Source: Mytilus edulis
Lineage: Eukaryota; Mollusca; Bivalvia; Mytilida; Mytilidae
DNA: 64,000 nucleotides
Assembly (NCBI RefSeq): GCF_963676685.1
Contig: NC_092352.1
Location: 23,765,117-23,829,116, forward strand
Reading direction: 5' to 3'
Shown: positions 47,201 to 58,295 of the stretch, in pieces
Numbering within the stretch: the stretch's first letter is position 1
Layout of the letters: each line of letters begins with the position of its first letter
Translations under genes and position numbers: made by a program
Notes under the pieces: model-generated
What the model was told of the DNA's origin: nothing
What the model saw: the letters and a program-made list of their open reading frames with translations, nothing else
Database searches by the model: none

Positions 47201-47279
47201 CTGGTGTTATAAATCCTATCATCACCATCAGGAAACTAGCACTGCAAGTTCCTATGATTATTTTTTGAAATATCTGCAT
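40969..47279 (-). CDS. Four-transmembrane claudin/PMP22-like protein, five exons
   Basis: Minus-strand exons 47279-47115, 46166-45974, 43854-43786, 41946-41797 and 41231-40969 join to 280 codons including TGA (279 residues). All four introns are GT/AG and every phase agrees (0, 1, 1, 1). Predicted TM1 is residues 8-31 ('GTCSASFLMVMIGFITPGWL'), TM2 about 149-173, TM3 about 181-207 and TM4 about 231-253, with a short C-terminal tail. The extracellular loop between TM1 and TM2 is about 117 residues, much longer than in classical claudins, and holds Cys77 and Cys85 (C-x7-C in 'LRLRCGPFYVRSCV'), faintly like the claudin W-GLW-C-C signature without its tryptophans. Topology suggests a claudin/PMP22/EMP-type membrane protein, possibly in cell contacts. 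The function is inference. The introns contain Penelope-like fragments, a MITE and a minisatellite. Confidence 0.82.
41797..41946 (-). CDS. Four-TM gene, exon 4
   Basis: Acceptor 'tattttacag', donor GTAAGA, 150 bp. It carries TM2 ('AIVVVCSLAFIQSFVSLIL') and most of TM3. Confidence 0.82.
42190..42300 (-). repeat. Repeat E, minus, in intron
   Basis: Reads 'aataaaggcaacaatagta' and 'aatccgggttacaaactta', matching the end of 61740-62285 in reverse. Confidence 0.6.
42679..42830. mobile_element. Palindromic MITE in four-TM gene intron
   Basis: Left 'aaatgactgtaatatttttt' pairs with right 'aaaaaatattacagtcatt', continuing through 'ctgtctat' and 'acataaaaaat' to a centre containing 'cccgctacgcgcgttatt'. 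Arms are about 65-70 bp. Confidence 0.78.
42960..43590 (+). pseudogene. Penelope-like element N-terminal RT fragment
   Basis: Plus strand reads 'KELVKEFTFVPADKAANNII', then after a stop 'KFCIEVLQKEITNSPTFQLT' and 'SEIYICNKYKHLANSF'. The PADKA block is shared with the copy at 36127, but the flanking protein differs, so this is another Penelope-like subfamily. It is in the intron between exons 4 and 3 of the four-TM gene, in the opposite orientation. Confidence 0.65.
43786..43854 (-). CDS. Four-TM gene, exon 3
   Basis: Acceptor 'atattattag', donor GTAAGT, 69 bp. It encodes 'QQVMQITEEELHKNGIDL' and the end of the loop. It is too short to see as a long open frame but fits both neighbouring phases. 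Confidence 0.75.
44190..45112 (+). pseudogene. Penelope-like RT C-terminal remnant with 3' tail
   Basis: Starts at the region equivalent to 36860 ('FFNRLSAFQW' in one frame) and keeps 'RYIDDF' (YxDD), 'FSFPIVNFPF' and the tail with 'accggatttgtt' and repeat T to 45112. Many frameshifts. It is about 5' truncated relative to the copy at 35990 and lies in the intron between exons 3 and 2 of the four-TM gene. Confidence 0.75.
45974..46166 (-). CDS. Four-TM gene, exon 2
   Basis: Acceptor 'aataattcag', donor GTAATT, 193 bp. It encodes residues 56-119 of the extracellular loop, with the paired cysteines. Confidence 0.8.
46536..47125 (+). repeat. 36-bp minisatellite in four-TM gene intron 1
   Basis: At least 14 degenerate units of 34-41 bp, each with a phrase like 'tatcataccttatattgg' followed by 'ttctgtatccaaacaa'. 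Units occur at 46542, 46576, 46612, 46649, 46684, 46720, 46756, 46791, 46826, 46867 and 46903, then after the insertion at 47036, 47071 and 47106. The array reaches the 5' splice site of exon 1 (47115). Confidence 0.8.
46935..47015 (-). repeat. Repeat C fragment interrupting the minisatellite
   Basis: Reads 'gaagatgtggtatgagtgcc' and 'aatgagacaactctccat', reverse of the end of 2570-2790. The minisatellite resumes directly after it. Confidence 0.7.
47115..47279 (-). CDS. Four-TM gene, exon 1
   Basis: ATG at 47279, 55 codons, phase 0 donor GTATGA. It encodes the first transmembrane segment and the start of the long loop ('EMKSLPIEEQNQLK'). Confidence 0.78.
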
Positions 47280-47329
47280 TTTGGTTGTAGAACTATTAAG
47301 TAAAGAAAACGAACAATTGACTCTATATT

Positions 47330-47735
47330 TTATAGTCTGTCTTTGTGTTGTTGTTTTAATTTTCTATTTTTGTCATTCATTTTTGCTAATGTGCTTTTAT
47401 ATATGCCTTATATATTGTGTTTTTTGTTAAAATGACATTTTTTTCTTAATAAAGCTTTTAGTACATAGGTGACTGCTGTATCCCTATTTTTGGCATTATT
47501 AACATAAAAAGTTTGTTTTGTTTACACATCGTTGTCTATGTATTGGAATTTGAAGCCACTATCAAAAAAGTGAAAGGATTAGCTAGCTTTAAAACCAGGT
47601 TTAATCCACTATTTGTTACATAAAAAAATGCCTGTACCAAGAAAGGAATATGACATTTGTTATCATTTCGTTTAATGCATGGGACTTTCCGTTTTGATTT
47701 CCCCCGGAGTACATTTTTGTAATTTTACTTATTAC
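47330..47735 (+). repeat. Repeat D, near complete
   Basis: Contains 'ttttgctaatgtgctttta', 'ggattagctagctttaaaac', 'ggaatatgacatttgttatc' and the end block 'gggactttccgttttgattt'. It sits just upstream of the four-TM gene's start codon, so it may occupy its promoter region. Confidence 0.65.
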
Positions 47736-48892
47736 ATTTCATTGCCTTTGGCATCTGAATACCCACTAACGAAGCATACTTTTCAATTATTTGTTACAAA
47801 AACCAATAGGTAAAAACTTATATTTGACACGAATAAATATTATTTATATTAAGGTTCTAACCACTAATTTCGTTTGTTCTTATACGTTTTTAAAGTGTAC
47901 CGAGACCATAGTTACTCATGTTAAAATACAAAAGAGCTTGACCATTGTTCATTCTGTTGCCATTTTCATGCAGTGAATTAGCAGCGACCTCATTATACTT
48001 TTTAGTTATGTCAGTGTTTGTTTTTGTTGATTGTTCATATTCTAACAATAGAATAAAAATAAGTTCAAGACTTATTTTGTAGAGATGTTACCAAACTTAA
48101 CAATGCGGTATATAAACGATGTATTGGTGTTTTCAAATTTTTAAAACAAATCAATAAAAATATTACAATGGCAAATTACATACAGAAATATCACACGGCT
48201 TATAAATGCAGATAATTTCGAACTGTGCACAGGATATTTGGCTTAAATTTTGAAACTGCATGGGGACATTTAAGCAGGTTAATCCGTTAACTTGTATTTT
48301 CGTAATCCAAACAAATATCTAGTTGAATGATACTTACCATATTAAAACCTAAATGTTTAAGCTGTCTGCATTTCAATTTAGTTAAACATGAAAATCAATG
48401 CTCTTGAAACAAGTAGACGATAGAAGTGCAATGTGTGATAGTTTTACTGAAGACTTCTACCAACATTAACATAGTCATATGCATAAAATGGGAATCAAAA
48501 GCACTTCATAGGGGCTCAGATATCCACTAAACTCTCTATGAAAACACTGACATGGAATACTTTTCAATGATTTTTTTTATTGATTAAGTGGATTGCTAAG
48601 TTAACCCATCCAATAAATCACAATATATCAAACAAAAGTAGCGACGAATCTGAACCTTACTCATGACAAAACACAGAAGGAACAGGTCGCCATTTTATGA
48701 ACAGTTTTGTAAAGGGGATATATCAAGAACTAATTACCTACGTTCAGTGGGATATAAATTCCAGACTATAACGGACTTTTATCTTTTGAAGGATTTTGAT
48801 TAGACATTTAGTGTTGTCTTTAAGGTAACACAATTCAGAAGCAACTAAAATTTATCTAAACAATCGTTTTTAGCAGTTTTGTTACTTCTTAA
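47736..48892. other. No gene recognised
   Basis: AT-rich spacer with only short frames. Confidence 0.5.
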
Positions 48893-50441
48893 TAGACATG
48901 TTTACCATAAGCCGATACCGAAACCGAAACCAAAAATAGAAGTGAGGTAAATGTTAAATGTTATTGTTATGACAATAAGCTCAAACCTTTTACTCCATTA
49001 TATTGTTTGAAATTGGAATACACTTGATGGGATATAACCTCAATTCATCAATTCATATAAATCTATCAAAAAAGCTGAGTTTAATTCAATCAATATGAAA
49101 TACACTTATGCAAGTTATAGACAATTTATTTATCATGTACATTTATCATTTAGCAGGTTTCGTCGTAGGTAAAGAGCTGCACATAGTTCTACAATAGCCG
49201 CAATATCGTTCCGACTATGTCGATAAAAAGAAGCTATTATTTCATAAATTTGTATACGTCCTATGGAATATTCTACATAAACTCTTCTCGTACGAATCTT
49301 TTATTGACAATTTTGCGTTGATTGCGAATTATTGCATTCTGATTGCATAGATGCCTTACAGTATATGGTGTTGCTATAGGATGTTCTAATGGGTATATGG
49401 TATCACCAATTAATTAACAATCACGAAGAAACGGTAATATCTCGTGTGGACCGGTCGCATCTATCAATCTGTAAGTCATCGCGTCATTATTATGACATAG
49501 GAAATAAGAATTGATGGATCTTATTTTCTTTCCTGTGTCTATTATGTCTTGCGTATTCATACAGTGTATATGAACATATTCACTATAAACAATGTCTGGT
49601 ATTCGGTTGGGCGATTTATTCTATGGGAGATGCCATCAGTATATCCAACTGATTCTTCCAATTCTGGCCAATCACCCTTCATATATTCCAACTCCTCAGA
49701 TGAATGTCATGTTAGCATTGATCTGAAAGCTTGATGAAGACTTGGCCCAATTTCATGGATAATTTGTTAACTAAAGTATTGCTAACTTCAAACATCAAAG
49801 CCATTTGTTCAAATGTAGGTTAACAAATCAAAACCATAAAAAGTTTATATTGCCAGCTTATACATGTAATAAGTACCACTTCTTTATTCCTTTGACCTAT
49901 TCAGCTTAGCGCTCTCATAAATATATAATATATATTTCATTAAAATTATGAACTGTTGATGGATAAATGGGCCCAGGAAGCAACTGGAATGTTAAGAATT
50001 TCGTTTATTTATACTGACATAAAAATGTTTGCCCTCATGTTTGCCTTTTTAAGTATTGTTTTTGTTCATCTGTAAATTAAAGGCTCTTTTTGTTTTTTAC
50101 ATATAGTTGGAACGATATTACACATATTGTAGAACTATGTACAGTTCATTCTATTCGACGAAACTTGTTTCATGATTAATGTACACCATAACTAAATGTT
50201 AATCCACATTTCAATTGTATGTAATTGTATGTATTTAATACTCGTTGAATTTAACTACGTTTTTAGCTAGATTAATGTAAACTGTTAAATTGAAGTAATA
50301 CTCCATCTAGTGTATGCAAATGTCAATCAATATAATGGAGTAAAAAAGGTTAGGTTAATTGAACATATTTTCAACATTTACCTCACTATTATTTTTGGTT
50401 TCGGTATCGGTTTCGGTATCGGCTTATTGTGAACATGTCTA
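48893..50441. mobile_element. Harbinger-type transposon remnant with long inverted arms
   Basis: The left end 'agacatgtttaccataagcc' pairs with the right end 'ggcttattgtgaacatgtct', each followed inward by a 'gataccgaaaccg' block and 'gtgaggtaaatgtt'. The flanks AAT and AAT could be a 3-bp target duplication, typical of Harbinger. Similarity between the two ends continues for about 320 bp, including the last coding part of the transposase (compare 49215 with 50107), so the right arm is an inverted copy of the 3' end. Confidence 0.75.
49150..49690 (-). pseudogene. PIF/Harbinger DDE endonuclease remnant
   Basis: Minus strand, two frames: 'KGDWPELEESVGYTDGISHR' followed by 'INRPTEYQTLF' (49682-49595). 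A frameshift follows, then 'SEYVHIHCMNTQDIIDTGKK', 'NSYFLCHNNDAMTYRLIDAT', a stop, 'LIGDTIYPLEHPIATPYT' (with the acidic residue of the GD block, about 49400) and 'NQRKIVNKRFVREEFM' (the final Glu region, about 49290). These match the DDE_Tnp_4 fold of Harbinger transposases in order. At least one frameshift and several stops make it inactive. The companion Myb-like protein of this superfamily was not seen. Confidence 0.72.
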
Positions 50442-53307
50442 ATATTCAAGTTACAGATTCAATCTAAACAAATTGCAACAGAAATGATTTTTAAATATCA
50501 TGAGATTATTTTAGATCTTTAACATTAAAAAAGTATAATAAAATCGTACGGTCGGAAATTGTTACTCTACCACCTAATCATACCACTCTTAGACCACCGC
50601 TTTCAGTAGAGTAAGTAGTATTGTTATTTGGAGTGTATAGTATGATTTTCTTAATAGTTACACCTTATGTAAGACTGAACATATAAATAACGGTGATGGG
50701 CCTACCGATTTATGTTAGAAATGATTCGCCATATTGACATCTTAGAATTTAAAGAAACTTCATTTAGTAGATAATATTACTGCAAGAATCCCTTACCTGA
50801 ATTTGTGTTAACATATAAATACGCTTCTAAGTGTTTTACCAACATACACTAATGTTTTATGTGTACATGTATTTAAATATTTGAAATGCGTCTAGAAATG
50901 GATTAGACATACAAAAGTTCTTGACGCAGGTCAAACGACAAAGAACACATTATTTCGGTTTATTAAAATAAAATAAAAAATGCAATCATCTTCTTTTACC
51001 AGCCGGAACGCAAACATCTGATTTGTCCGTTAAAACCCCGGATATGCGGCAAGAGAATCAAGTGGAGATAATTTAAGGAAAAGCTGTAAACAGATGTCGC
51101 TCCGCGATTAAAAGAAAATTGGCCGTGAACGACGCATCGAAAAATCGCAAATTTCATTTAAAATAAATGGAATTATAGACCGATCTTGAAATCATTTCAT
51201 CTAAAGTATTAAAGCAAATTAAATTTATAAAAAAAGCGAGATGACATAAGCCATTTAAATATATTAAAGCGATTCTTTCCATTTTGTGAAACGGACATTT
51301 TTTTCACATCGACTGCCCTGGTCAATTTTTCTACTCATAACGAATCGTCACACCGCCGGTTTACCTAGTGAAAATAAATATGACTGGTATATTTTGATAC
51401 ATTGAGGCATGGAAAAGAGCTACAGTAGGGTCATATGACGTTACCAGTCGATTTAAAATACTTAAGCGGCCTGTCAAACTCAAAGCATAAATGTAGGTAG
51501 CCGGAAACAAAATCCTCTTCTTATTATTGAAATACGTCCATATTTTGAACAAATGAAAATTAATACTGGTTACATTATTCAGAAATTATGTTATCTTTAT
51601 ATTTTCTACAATTTTTAACCTTTCAAGCTAATTTTTTACTTATTTTTTCCCTTTTCTGCCCCACTGACGTAGTCTGAATTTCAGAGTTCACAGTTGAAAA
51701 AGATTGTTTACCAACAATAATGTCCACGTGTTCATCTGCACATATCCAACTATCTACGTCATCACGTGACTTTTACACTTCTGTTGTATATCATTAATGG
51801 CCGATAGATTATCAATGAAAGTGAACGGGGTACATAGATAAAACGGTCATAACTTTTTTGTTATAAAGTATATTTTTCCTTCCAACCCCGCGTTTTACAG
51901 TTTATAAATTTTTACAATTAAATATGTTTTAAGTTTCAGTTCAGAAATATGATTTCGTGCTTCGAAATAAGTTTGAAAATTGAGGTGACATATCCACACA
52001 GTCTCCGTTGACATCTTCGTTAAAACTCGACAAAATTGCAATGGGACCTTTTTGTAAAATCAATTTTCTCAATTAATTTATTGTTACTTATATCCTTCCA
52101 ACCTCTAAAAAGATCGACAACATATTTATTTAAAGTAAATGGCAAACCATATCAGTTCAGGTATTAAACTTTTTGCTTCGAAATTTGTTTGAAAAGTTCA
52201 TATTTTGGCAGTCTTCAGCAATATTTTCAAAATGGCGGACACTGTTGAAGGTTCATAACGACACGACATGCCGGTATTCATTTAGTTATAAATCAAAAAG
52301 TAATATTTCAAATATTTATCAAAGTGTGTCTTTTTGTACTTAAGAAATTTCTTTTTTCACATGTTCTTCAATATATTTATTAGAAACAGTCTCTCACACT
52401 AAAAATAAAGATTTACATGCACCGACCATGCAGTTTAGAACATTGATAGCGTGGGGCGACATGGACATATATATTTTTGAAGATTTGTACGATGAAAATC
52501 GTAAAATTGTTAGATGCATGTCTTTTCAATAATTGTCTTACCTTAATGCAGCATATATTTAAACACTATTTCCCTCTGTGAAAGTGGATACATGCTATTT
52601 GTTTTGATAAAATTTCGAAGTTGCATTTAACAAAATGGCGACCAAATAATTTCAAACGTAGAGGATGTTCGCCACTTAGTTTACACATGCAAATAATTCA
52701 ATAAGATTTAACTGTTTGTATTGCAATTAAATATGACACGTTATTGTAACTCGTATGATAATTAAGGATAAAGCAAGATTGTGGAGATATTAATTAAGTC
52801 ATCAACGTGATCAAACAAAACAAACATGGCAACGTGACCTAATCACGATGTAAATTTTGAAAACTTAATATATATATTAGTATTATACGATTGTTTATGA
52901 AATCATTTTATGATAATATTTTATATCAACGAAAGGAAACCACGGATGGGTTGAAACAAAGATGCAATATCTATATATATATATATTTTGAAATTATTAC
53001 TTGGGTAACCAGTACATTTTACATAACCATAATTAAACCAGTCACATACAGAGTTATCGAACCTAATTATGACTGGAATAGTTGCATATGAAAACGTATT
53101 TCTGACTCGTTGAAAACTAACAAGACACTAATTTATAAATTTAAAGACAAAAAGAAAAAAAAATTGGATGGGGGCAACATTCAGACCATGAATATTTTAT
53201 TAAAAATGTAACCCTCCTCCAACACCTAAAATACTGAAATTTGTTATCATCCTTAGCATTCTGATCATATGTCCATATATGACATAGCATACAAATAGAA
53301 TAAAAAA
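50442..53307. other. Gene-free stretch with a diverged tandem
   Basis: No gene seen. Between about 51850 and 52200 two diverged units of about 215 bp share 'ccttccaac', 'cagttcag' and 'gcttcgaaat...gtttgaaa'. A short (TA) run lies at 52970-52990. 'cgtcacaccgccggtttacc' at 51349 resembles the tandem unit at 55141. Confidence 0.45.
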
Positions 53308-53450
53308 TGGAAATGTGGAATGTGTTTGAGACAACGAACCAATCAAATCCAAAATGCATAAAACAACCCAATTAAGGTAAGCCATCAATGTGTCTTCAAC
53401 ACAGCAAGAAATCCTACAATAAGTATGAATTTTAAAGGTTGAGATTGACA
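53308..53450 (-). repeat. Repeat A, minus, diverged
   Basis: Reads 'ggaaatgtggaatgtgtttg' and 'gtgtcttcaacacagcaaga', similar to the minus copies at 38633 onward. Confidence 0.55.
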
Positions 53451-54264
53451 GGGACCAGCCCCATCCACACCACCTTTTCAAGCTAATTTGATGATAATAG
53501 TATATATTTTTATATGTCCCACTTCTCCCTCTGTTTATAATCCTTATAATCGGCATTTGGTTTAATTAAAATTGCTAGGAAGGGCACTTAATGCCTATTA
53601 CCCATATTTCTTAGAATCTTATGTCGTTCTATAGACTTTTTTGGTTTCCTTTTTGATAATTTCAAGAAAAATGAAACATGCACATGTATATTTGTATCTA
53701 AAGGCTTGGTGATATAACTCCCTTTTTCTCCAATTAAGGTTACTTCTTTAGACTTTTCTACATTTAGTGTTGACCAACATATGTTCATCCTTACAGCCAA
53801 ATGGATATAATTGTACATTTACTTCTTTTGAAAAAGATTGAAAAGTATAATTTAAAAAAAGACACAATCATGCAATCAGTTGAAATAACTTATACAATCC
53901 AATTATAAAAGAACCAAAAATAGCAAGAACTAGATCTGGTTTTGCTGGTTTCTATGTTGTAATGTAAAAGCCAGGAGTAGAACTTTGTTATATTAAAGGT
54001 ATGTAGGATTTTCTTTCTGAGACAAGTGCCTGTGTGCTTAAAACAGAACAATAATTTCTTTTCTGAAAAAATGAGATCAATAAGATTTACTACATATTTG
54101 TTCACAATTATTTAAATTATTTAATTCATAAAAAAAATCTTGAAATCCTTTTTAATGAATTTATTTGGTTTAAAAATAATATTTTGATAAGATTTTTTTC
54201 TACACTTTTAAGAAACTTAAATTAAGTATGAGTCCATATTCAATGAAGTAGTACATGTATACAT
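53451..54264. other. No gene recognised
   Basis: Minus frames at 53588-53818 and 53890-54105 show no family or splice support. AT-rich. Confidence 0.45.
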
Positions 54265-54418
54265 ATTTGTGAAGGGGCCAGCTGAAGGACGTCTCCAGGT
54301 GCAGGCGTTTCTCACTGCATTGAAGACCCATTGGTGGCCTACGGCTGTTATCTGCTCTTTGGTCGGGTTGTTGTCTCGTTGACACACTCCCCATTGCATT
54401 TCCATTGTCAATTTTAAA
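54265..54418 (+). repeat. Repeat A, plus, well preserved
   Basis: Reads 'ggggccagctgaaggacgtc', 'cattgaagacccattggtgg', 'gctctttggtcgggttgttg' and 'ccccattgcatttccattgt'. The best-preserved core copy in the window. Confidence 0.8.
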
Positions 54419-55140
54419 ACATGTGAATACATGTGGTAGTTTTTTTACATTAAGGAACTGAAAGCTTTTTTTTTTAAAAATTATTCGTTTTGTTTTAAAC
54501 TTTTGTTTTTAAAATTCCAATAGAGAACATACTTTATATTATTGTTTTAAAACTATAAAATAAGAGACTTAGTGATCTAAAATTACTAATTTCAGTTAAA
54601 AGGTTCAGAAATGAATGATTAAAATAATCATGGTTAAAAGTTTGCATCCAAAAATATATATAGATTTACACTTCATATTATTTGGCATTGGCTAAATTTC
54701 TTCCTATAAGTACTTTTAAAATTCATTTAGATTATTTTGCAAATAACAAATGAATTTATTGAAATGTATTGTTTTTCTTTTTTAAATTTGTGTCCAAGTT
54801 TTTTTCAAATGCATTTCCCCCCTTTAAATGGTTGAAAAAGGGTTTTGAATTACCAATGAAGTGGTAATAAACAAGAGTTCTGCTCATGATTCAGTTAAAA
54901 GGAATTGATTATTTTCTATTGAAAAAATAAACACTTTGCAGGATATTCTGTATGCCAGATATAATCTTGAGAAGTAAATTTAATTATTTCATCTGGATTT
55001 TTTTTTAAAGGAAGATGAAGTTCATAATAAATTCAATATATATTTTTTTGGTAATACTGCCTACAAATCAATAATAAGAGGAAAGCATTTGTTCAATCAG
55101 TCATTTATGATCACCGTTGTATTGTTGTTGTTTTAGGATC
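54419..55140. other. No gene recognised
   Basis: Very AT-rich spacer with homopolymer runs. Confidence 0.5.
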
Positions 55141-55274
55141 GAGTTATTCCCCTTGGAACGTCCTATTTTTCGACTTGTTGAATCGTCACACTGTCGGTTT
55201 ACCTATCGAGTTATTCCCCTTGGAACGTCCTATTTTTCGACTTGTTGAATCGTCACACTGTCGGTTTACCTATC
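55141..55274 (+). repeat. Perfect 67-bp tandem duplication
   Basis: Two identical 67-bp units beginning 'gagttattccccttggaacg' at 55141 and 55208. Part of the unit ('aatcgtcacactgtcggttt') has a diverged relative at 51345-51370. Confidence 0.88.
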
Positions 55275-55578
55275 GAGATTTTCTGTCAGTGGGCTTTTCT
55301 TTTACAAAATATCAATAGTTATCATCTCATCTATATGAATATACGTTAGTATTACGTGTGTCATTTCAATTTACATTTATTTATTTTCAAGTATCACTTC
55401 CGCGGCCCGTATTTTCATCTTTCATCACCTAATTTGCAATGAAACATTGTATTTTCAGACTTTTAATAATAACGTAGTAAAAGTTTGGAACCTGCCGCAT
55501 CAAAGGGTATACTTGGTTTAGAAAGGGAAACAAGTTAAATGCCTTTACGCAGCATTTTTCGTGACGTCGATGCCGTTT

Positions 55579-55866
55579 CTAAAAAATGCCATTTTTGAAT
55601 GGAAAAGCGCGTGAGCTTTGTCGCATTTTCGACGCCATTATGAGAATTGCTTCCCGGCTGTACGTAGGATCTAAAAAAGTCCAAAATATTGTAAGGAAAA
55701 TAATGTAAAGTAATAAAGTGAGAACTGTTTCTAGCAAAATAAAAAAAAATATGGAACGCCAAATTAACAAAAATGGATAGTCATTATTATACGATTGCGT
55801 CGAGATTTTGAACTTATCACTATAGCCAATGCATTTATTCTTAAACTTATATAGCATTTTCTTCAT
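55579..55866 (-). CDS. Candidate membrane-peptide open frame
   Basis: A 95-codon minus frame with ATG at 55866, basic N-terminus ('MKKMLYKFKNKCIGYSDKFK') and one strong hydrophobic segment ('SIFFFILLETVLTLLLYIIF'). Nothing identifies a family, and splice sites were not found. It could be a chance frame in AT-rich DNA. Confidence 0.2.
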   Translation of the reverse strand: MKKMLYKFKNKCIGYSDKFKISTQSYNNDYPFLLIWRSIFFFILLETVLTLLLYIIFLTIFWTFLDPTYSREAILIMASKMRQSSRAFPFKNGIF

Positions 55867-57214
55867 ATACCAATTGGAAATAATTATAACCTTCCTCTTT
55901 TAATTAATTATTGCCGAAAGAAAACTATTTCGTAATTTTATTTCAGCTATCACTCGACTAGCTGCAGCTGTTGTGTTTGACGGATATCCAACAGTTCCAA
56001 CTACAAAAGATGTAAATAGTATCAAAGGTACCAGGATTATTATTTAGTACGTCAGACGCGCGTTTCGTCTACATAAGACTCACCAGTGACGCTCATATAA
56101 AAATAATATGATAATCAGATGTTATTGCAAATCAAACTTTGACACAAAACATTGCTCCTGCCGTAAACATGGAATTAACTGTTCGTTTCCCAGCATGTGG
56201 GAAATGTCGGGGAACGAACTTAACGATATGTGAAGGCATCACTATGATTGCATATTGCAGAGACATTCAACTATACATTAAGAAGACGTGTATCAAAATT
56301 GTCTGTTTAACTTTCATTAAAACCAAATCAATTATTTTCAAAGATAAGTTTTTAAATTTAAATTTACCTTCATCATATTTTCAAATGAAAACAAAAATAA
56401 CCAAGGCAATAAAAAACAAAGTAATCATCAATTTTTTAACAGTTTAGGCAATGTATAATGCAATGCATGTTATACCGTAATCTAACATACAAGTACATTC
56501 CATATGGAACTTTATTCAATTTTGGGGGATAATGGTTCTCACTTCCGTTGATAGATAAACAGATTTTTAATAAAACATCTATTTGTTTTCTTTGTATCAC
56601 TTCGTAAATAATTGTGTTAAAGGTTGCACTTTAGAGCAGCCTTCAAAATACAACGTCTGAAAACAGCTGGATATGAATCTCAAATATGTGGGTTTTTTTG
56701 TTTAGCTATTTGGTGATTTTTTCTTAAAAAGGGATAATTTTACCAATAAACCATAACTCTGGATTGTATTTTCAACATCGGAAATCTTCTTTGTAGTCGT
56801 ATAAATCACTTGAATTCGTTTTTGACATTTGATTGGCTAAAAAAGTGCCATAATCTAGACCTTTTTCAGAATTTTAATCGATGTTTTGTTCACATCAAGG
56901 TTTTAGCCCAAAATGGTGATTTCCGATCGTATGATTTCTCTTGACTTTTTTATATATAATTGTGCCATGCTCTGGCATTATAAATCCGTTGAAACCGTTT
57001 CTGCTGCAATTTGTTTAGATTTTTGCAATATTTGGCGTTGACAGCTTGAACTAATTATAATTGTATACAGTTATGATTAAAAATATTTCATTTGTTTGCT
57101 TGACACACAATTAATATATAAAGAATCCTTTACCCCCTAGTGGCACAATAAATATCCAGTTCGCACCTTTTTCTACTTTACACAATTTTAGCCTATTGCC
57201 ATCCGCCAACCTTG
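55867..57214. other. Mostly unresolved; repeat H at 56010-56105
   Basis: A short frame after the acceptor-like 'tttatttcag' at 55937-55946 reads 'AITRLAAAVVFDGYPTVPTT' but has no clear donor. At 56010-56105 a plus copy of repeat H occurs ('tatcaaaggtaccaggatta', 'gacgcgcgtttcgtctac'). The rest is AT-rich. Confidence 0.45.
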
Positions 57215-57300
57215 ACCCTTCAACGGCTTCAAAAAATGAAGGCAACAGTAGTATACCGATGTTCAAACTCATAAATCCATGGACAAAAACCAACACTGAT
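57215..57300 (-). repeat. Repeat E, minus, end fragment
   Basis: Reads 'gaaggcaacagtagtatacc' and 'ataaatccatggacaaaaac', as at 6345. Confidence 0.65.
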
Positions 57301-57590
57301 GGTATGTTGATGATTTGAAGTGTTTTCAGTCATTAATTGATGTACTCATTTGATATTTATAACAACAATGCGTAGTTTAGCACGGGACAAACATTTCGTA
57401 GTGAAATTAAAAAAAATATGTTTGTATTTGTTAACACGCAGATTCGCATTAGGCACCTTTCCATTTCCGTACCATGGAACAAAAGATATGAAACAATTAA
57501 CGAAACAGTCAAGATAATTGAATATAGATAAAATATAATTAGCCGTCTTGTTGACATTTGAAACATTAAAAAACATGATTACGTGTTTAC

Positions 57591-57671
57591 CTGTATGAAC
57601 TGGTGCTGCTTTACTATGGTATCTGACACACAACTGTATAAGTGTAATGCACCAATGTTCAGTATCCGGGT
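57591..57671 (-). CDS. Candidate exon of unknown gene
   Basis: Minus strand, 81 bp between 'ttacgtcag' and a GTAAAC donor. An open frame reads 'PDTEHWCITLIQLCVRYHSK' and then 'AAPVHT'. The length is a multiple of three. No neighbouring exon was identified with confidence. A hydrophobic minus frame lies just downstream (57566-57357). Confidence 0.25.
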
Positions 57672-58194
57672 CTGACGTAAATGTAAAAAGTATAGGTGTG
57701 TTAAATAAATGCAAAGGTCAATCAATGTGTTTATCAACTATGATTTTAAAATTACCTTTAAAATAATATGGTCATTTCAAAAGCCGAATTCGTCTTCCGC
57801 ACTAAGGTGCTATAAGACAAAAGTATTTGCATATGATACACTTACTATTACAGGTTAAAATTAATCATCTTAAATTCAATTCAAGGAAGTCAATTATCTT
57901 TTTTCGTATTTTGTCATTTCTTTTTATTTACAATATTTTTTACCGGAATTATGAAAAAATGGTGGAGTTGTTGCTTTGTCAAACGCACAAATTCGTATAT
58001 TCGTGGATACTTAATTTCGTGGTTTTTGGCAAAGTCTGCATACATTCCTTTCGAAAATTTGCGATTCGTTGAACATTTAAATTCGTGGTACCTCTGTTCC
58101 AACGAATATTAATGAATCAACAGTAGCTAAAACTATTATTTTTTCAAATTGACTTATTTTTGTTATTGTATGATTGGCTGGATCAAATCTAAAA
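57672..58194. other. No gene recognised
   Basis: A block near 57985-58105 ('ttaatttcgtggtttttggc', 'aaattcgtggtacctctgtt') looks like a dispersed repeat, but no second copy is present in the window. Confidence 0.4.
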
Positions 58195-58295
58195 TTAGTT
58201 ATCAAAGGTACAAGGCTTATTATTTGACTCGACAGACGCGTCTACATAATCTCATCCGTGACGCTCATATCAAATTAATTAGAAAGCCAAAACAA
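58195..58295 (+). repeat. Repeat H fragment
   Basis: Reads 'gttatcaaaggtacaaggct', 'tgacgctcatatcaaatta' and 'attagaaagccaaaac'. Confidence 0.65.

Noticed and set aside
57346-57714. Glycosyltransferase-like type II membrane protein on the minus strand
   Set aside because: Only a hydrophobic N-terminal-like stretch is visible. No catalytic motif, and the frame cannot be joined to the candidate exon with confidence.
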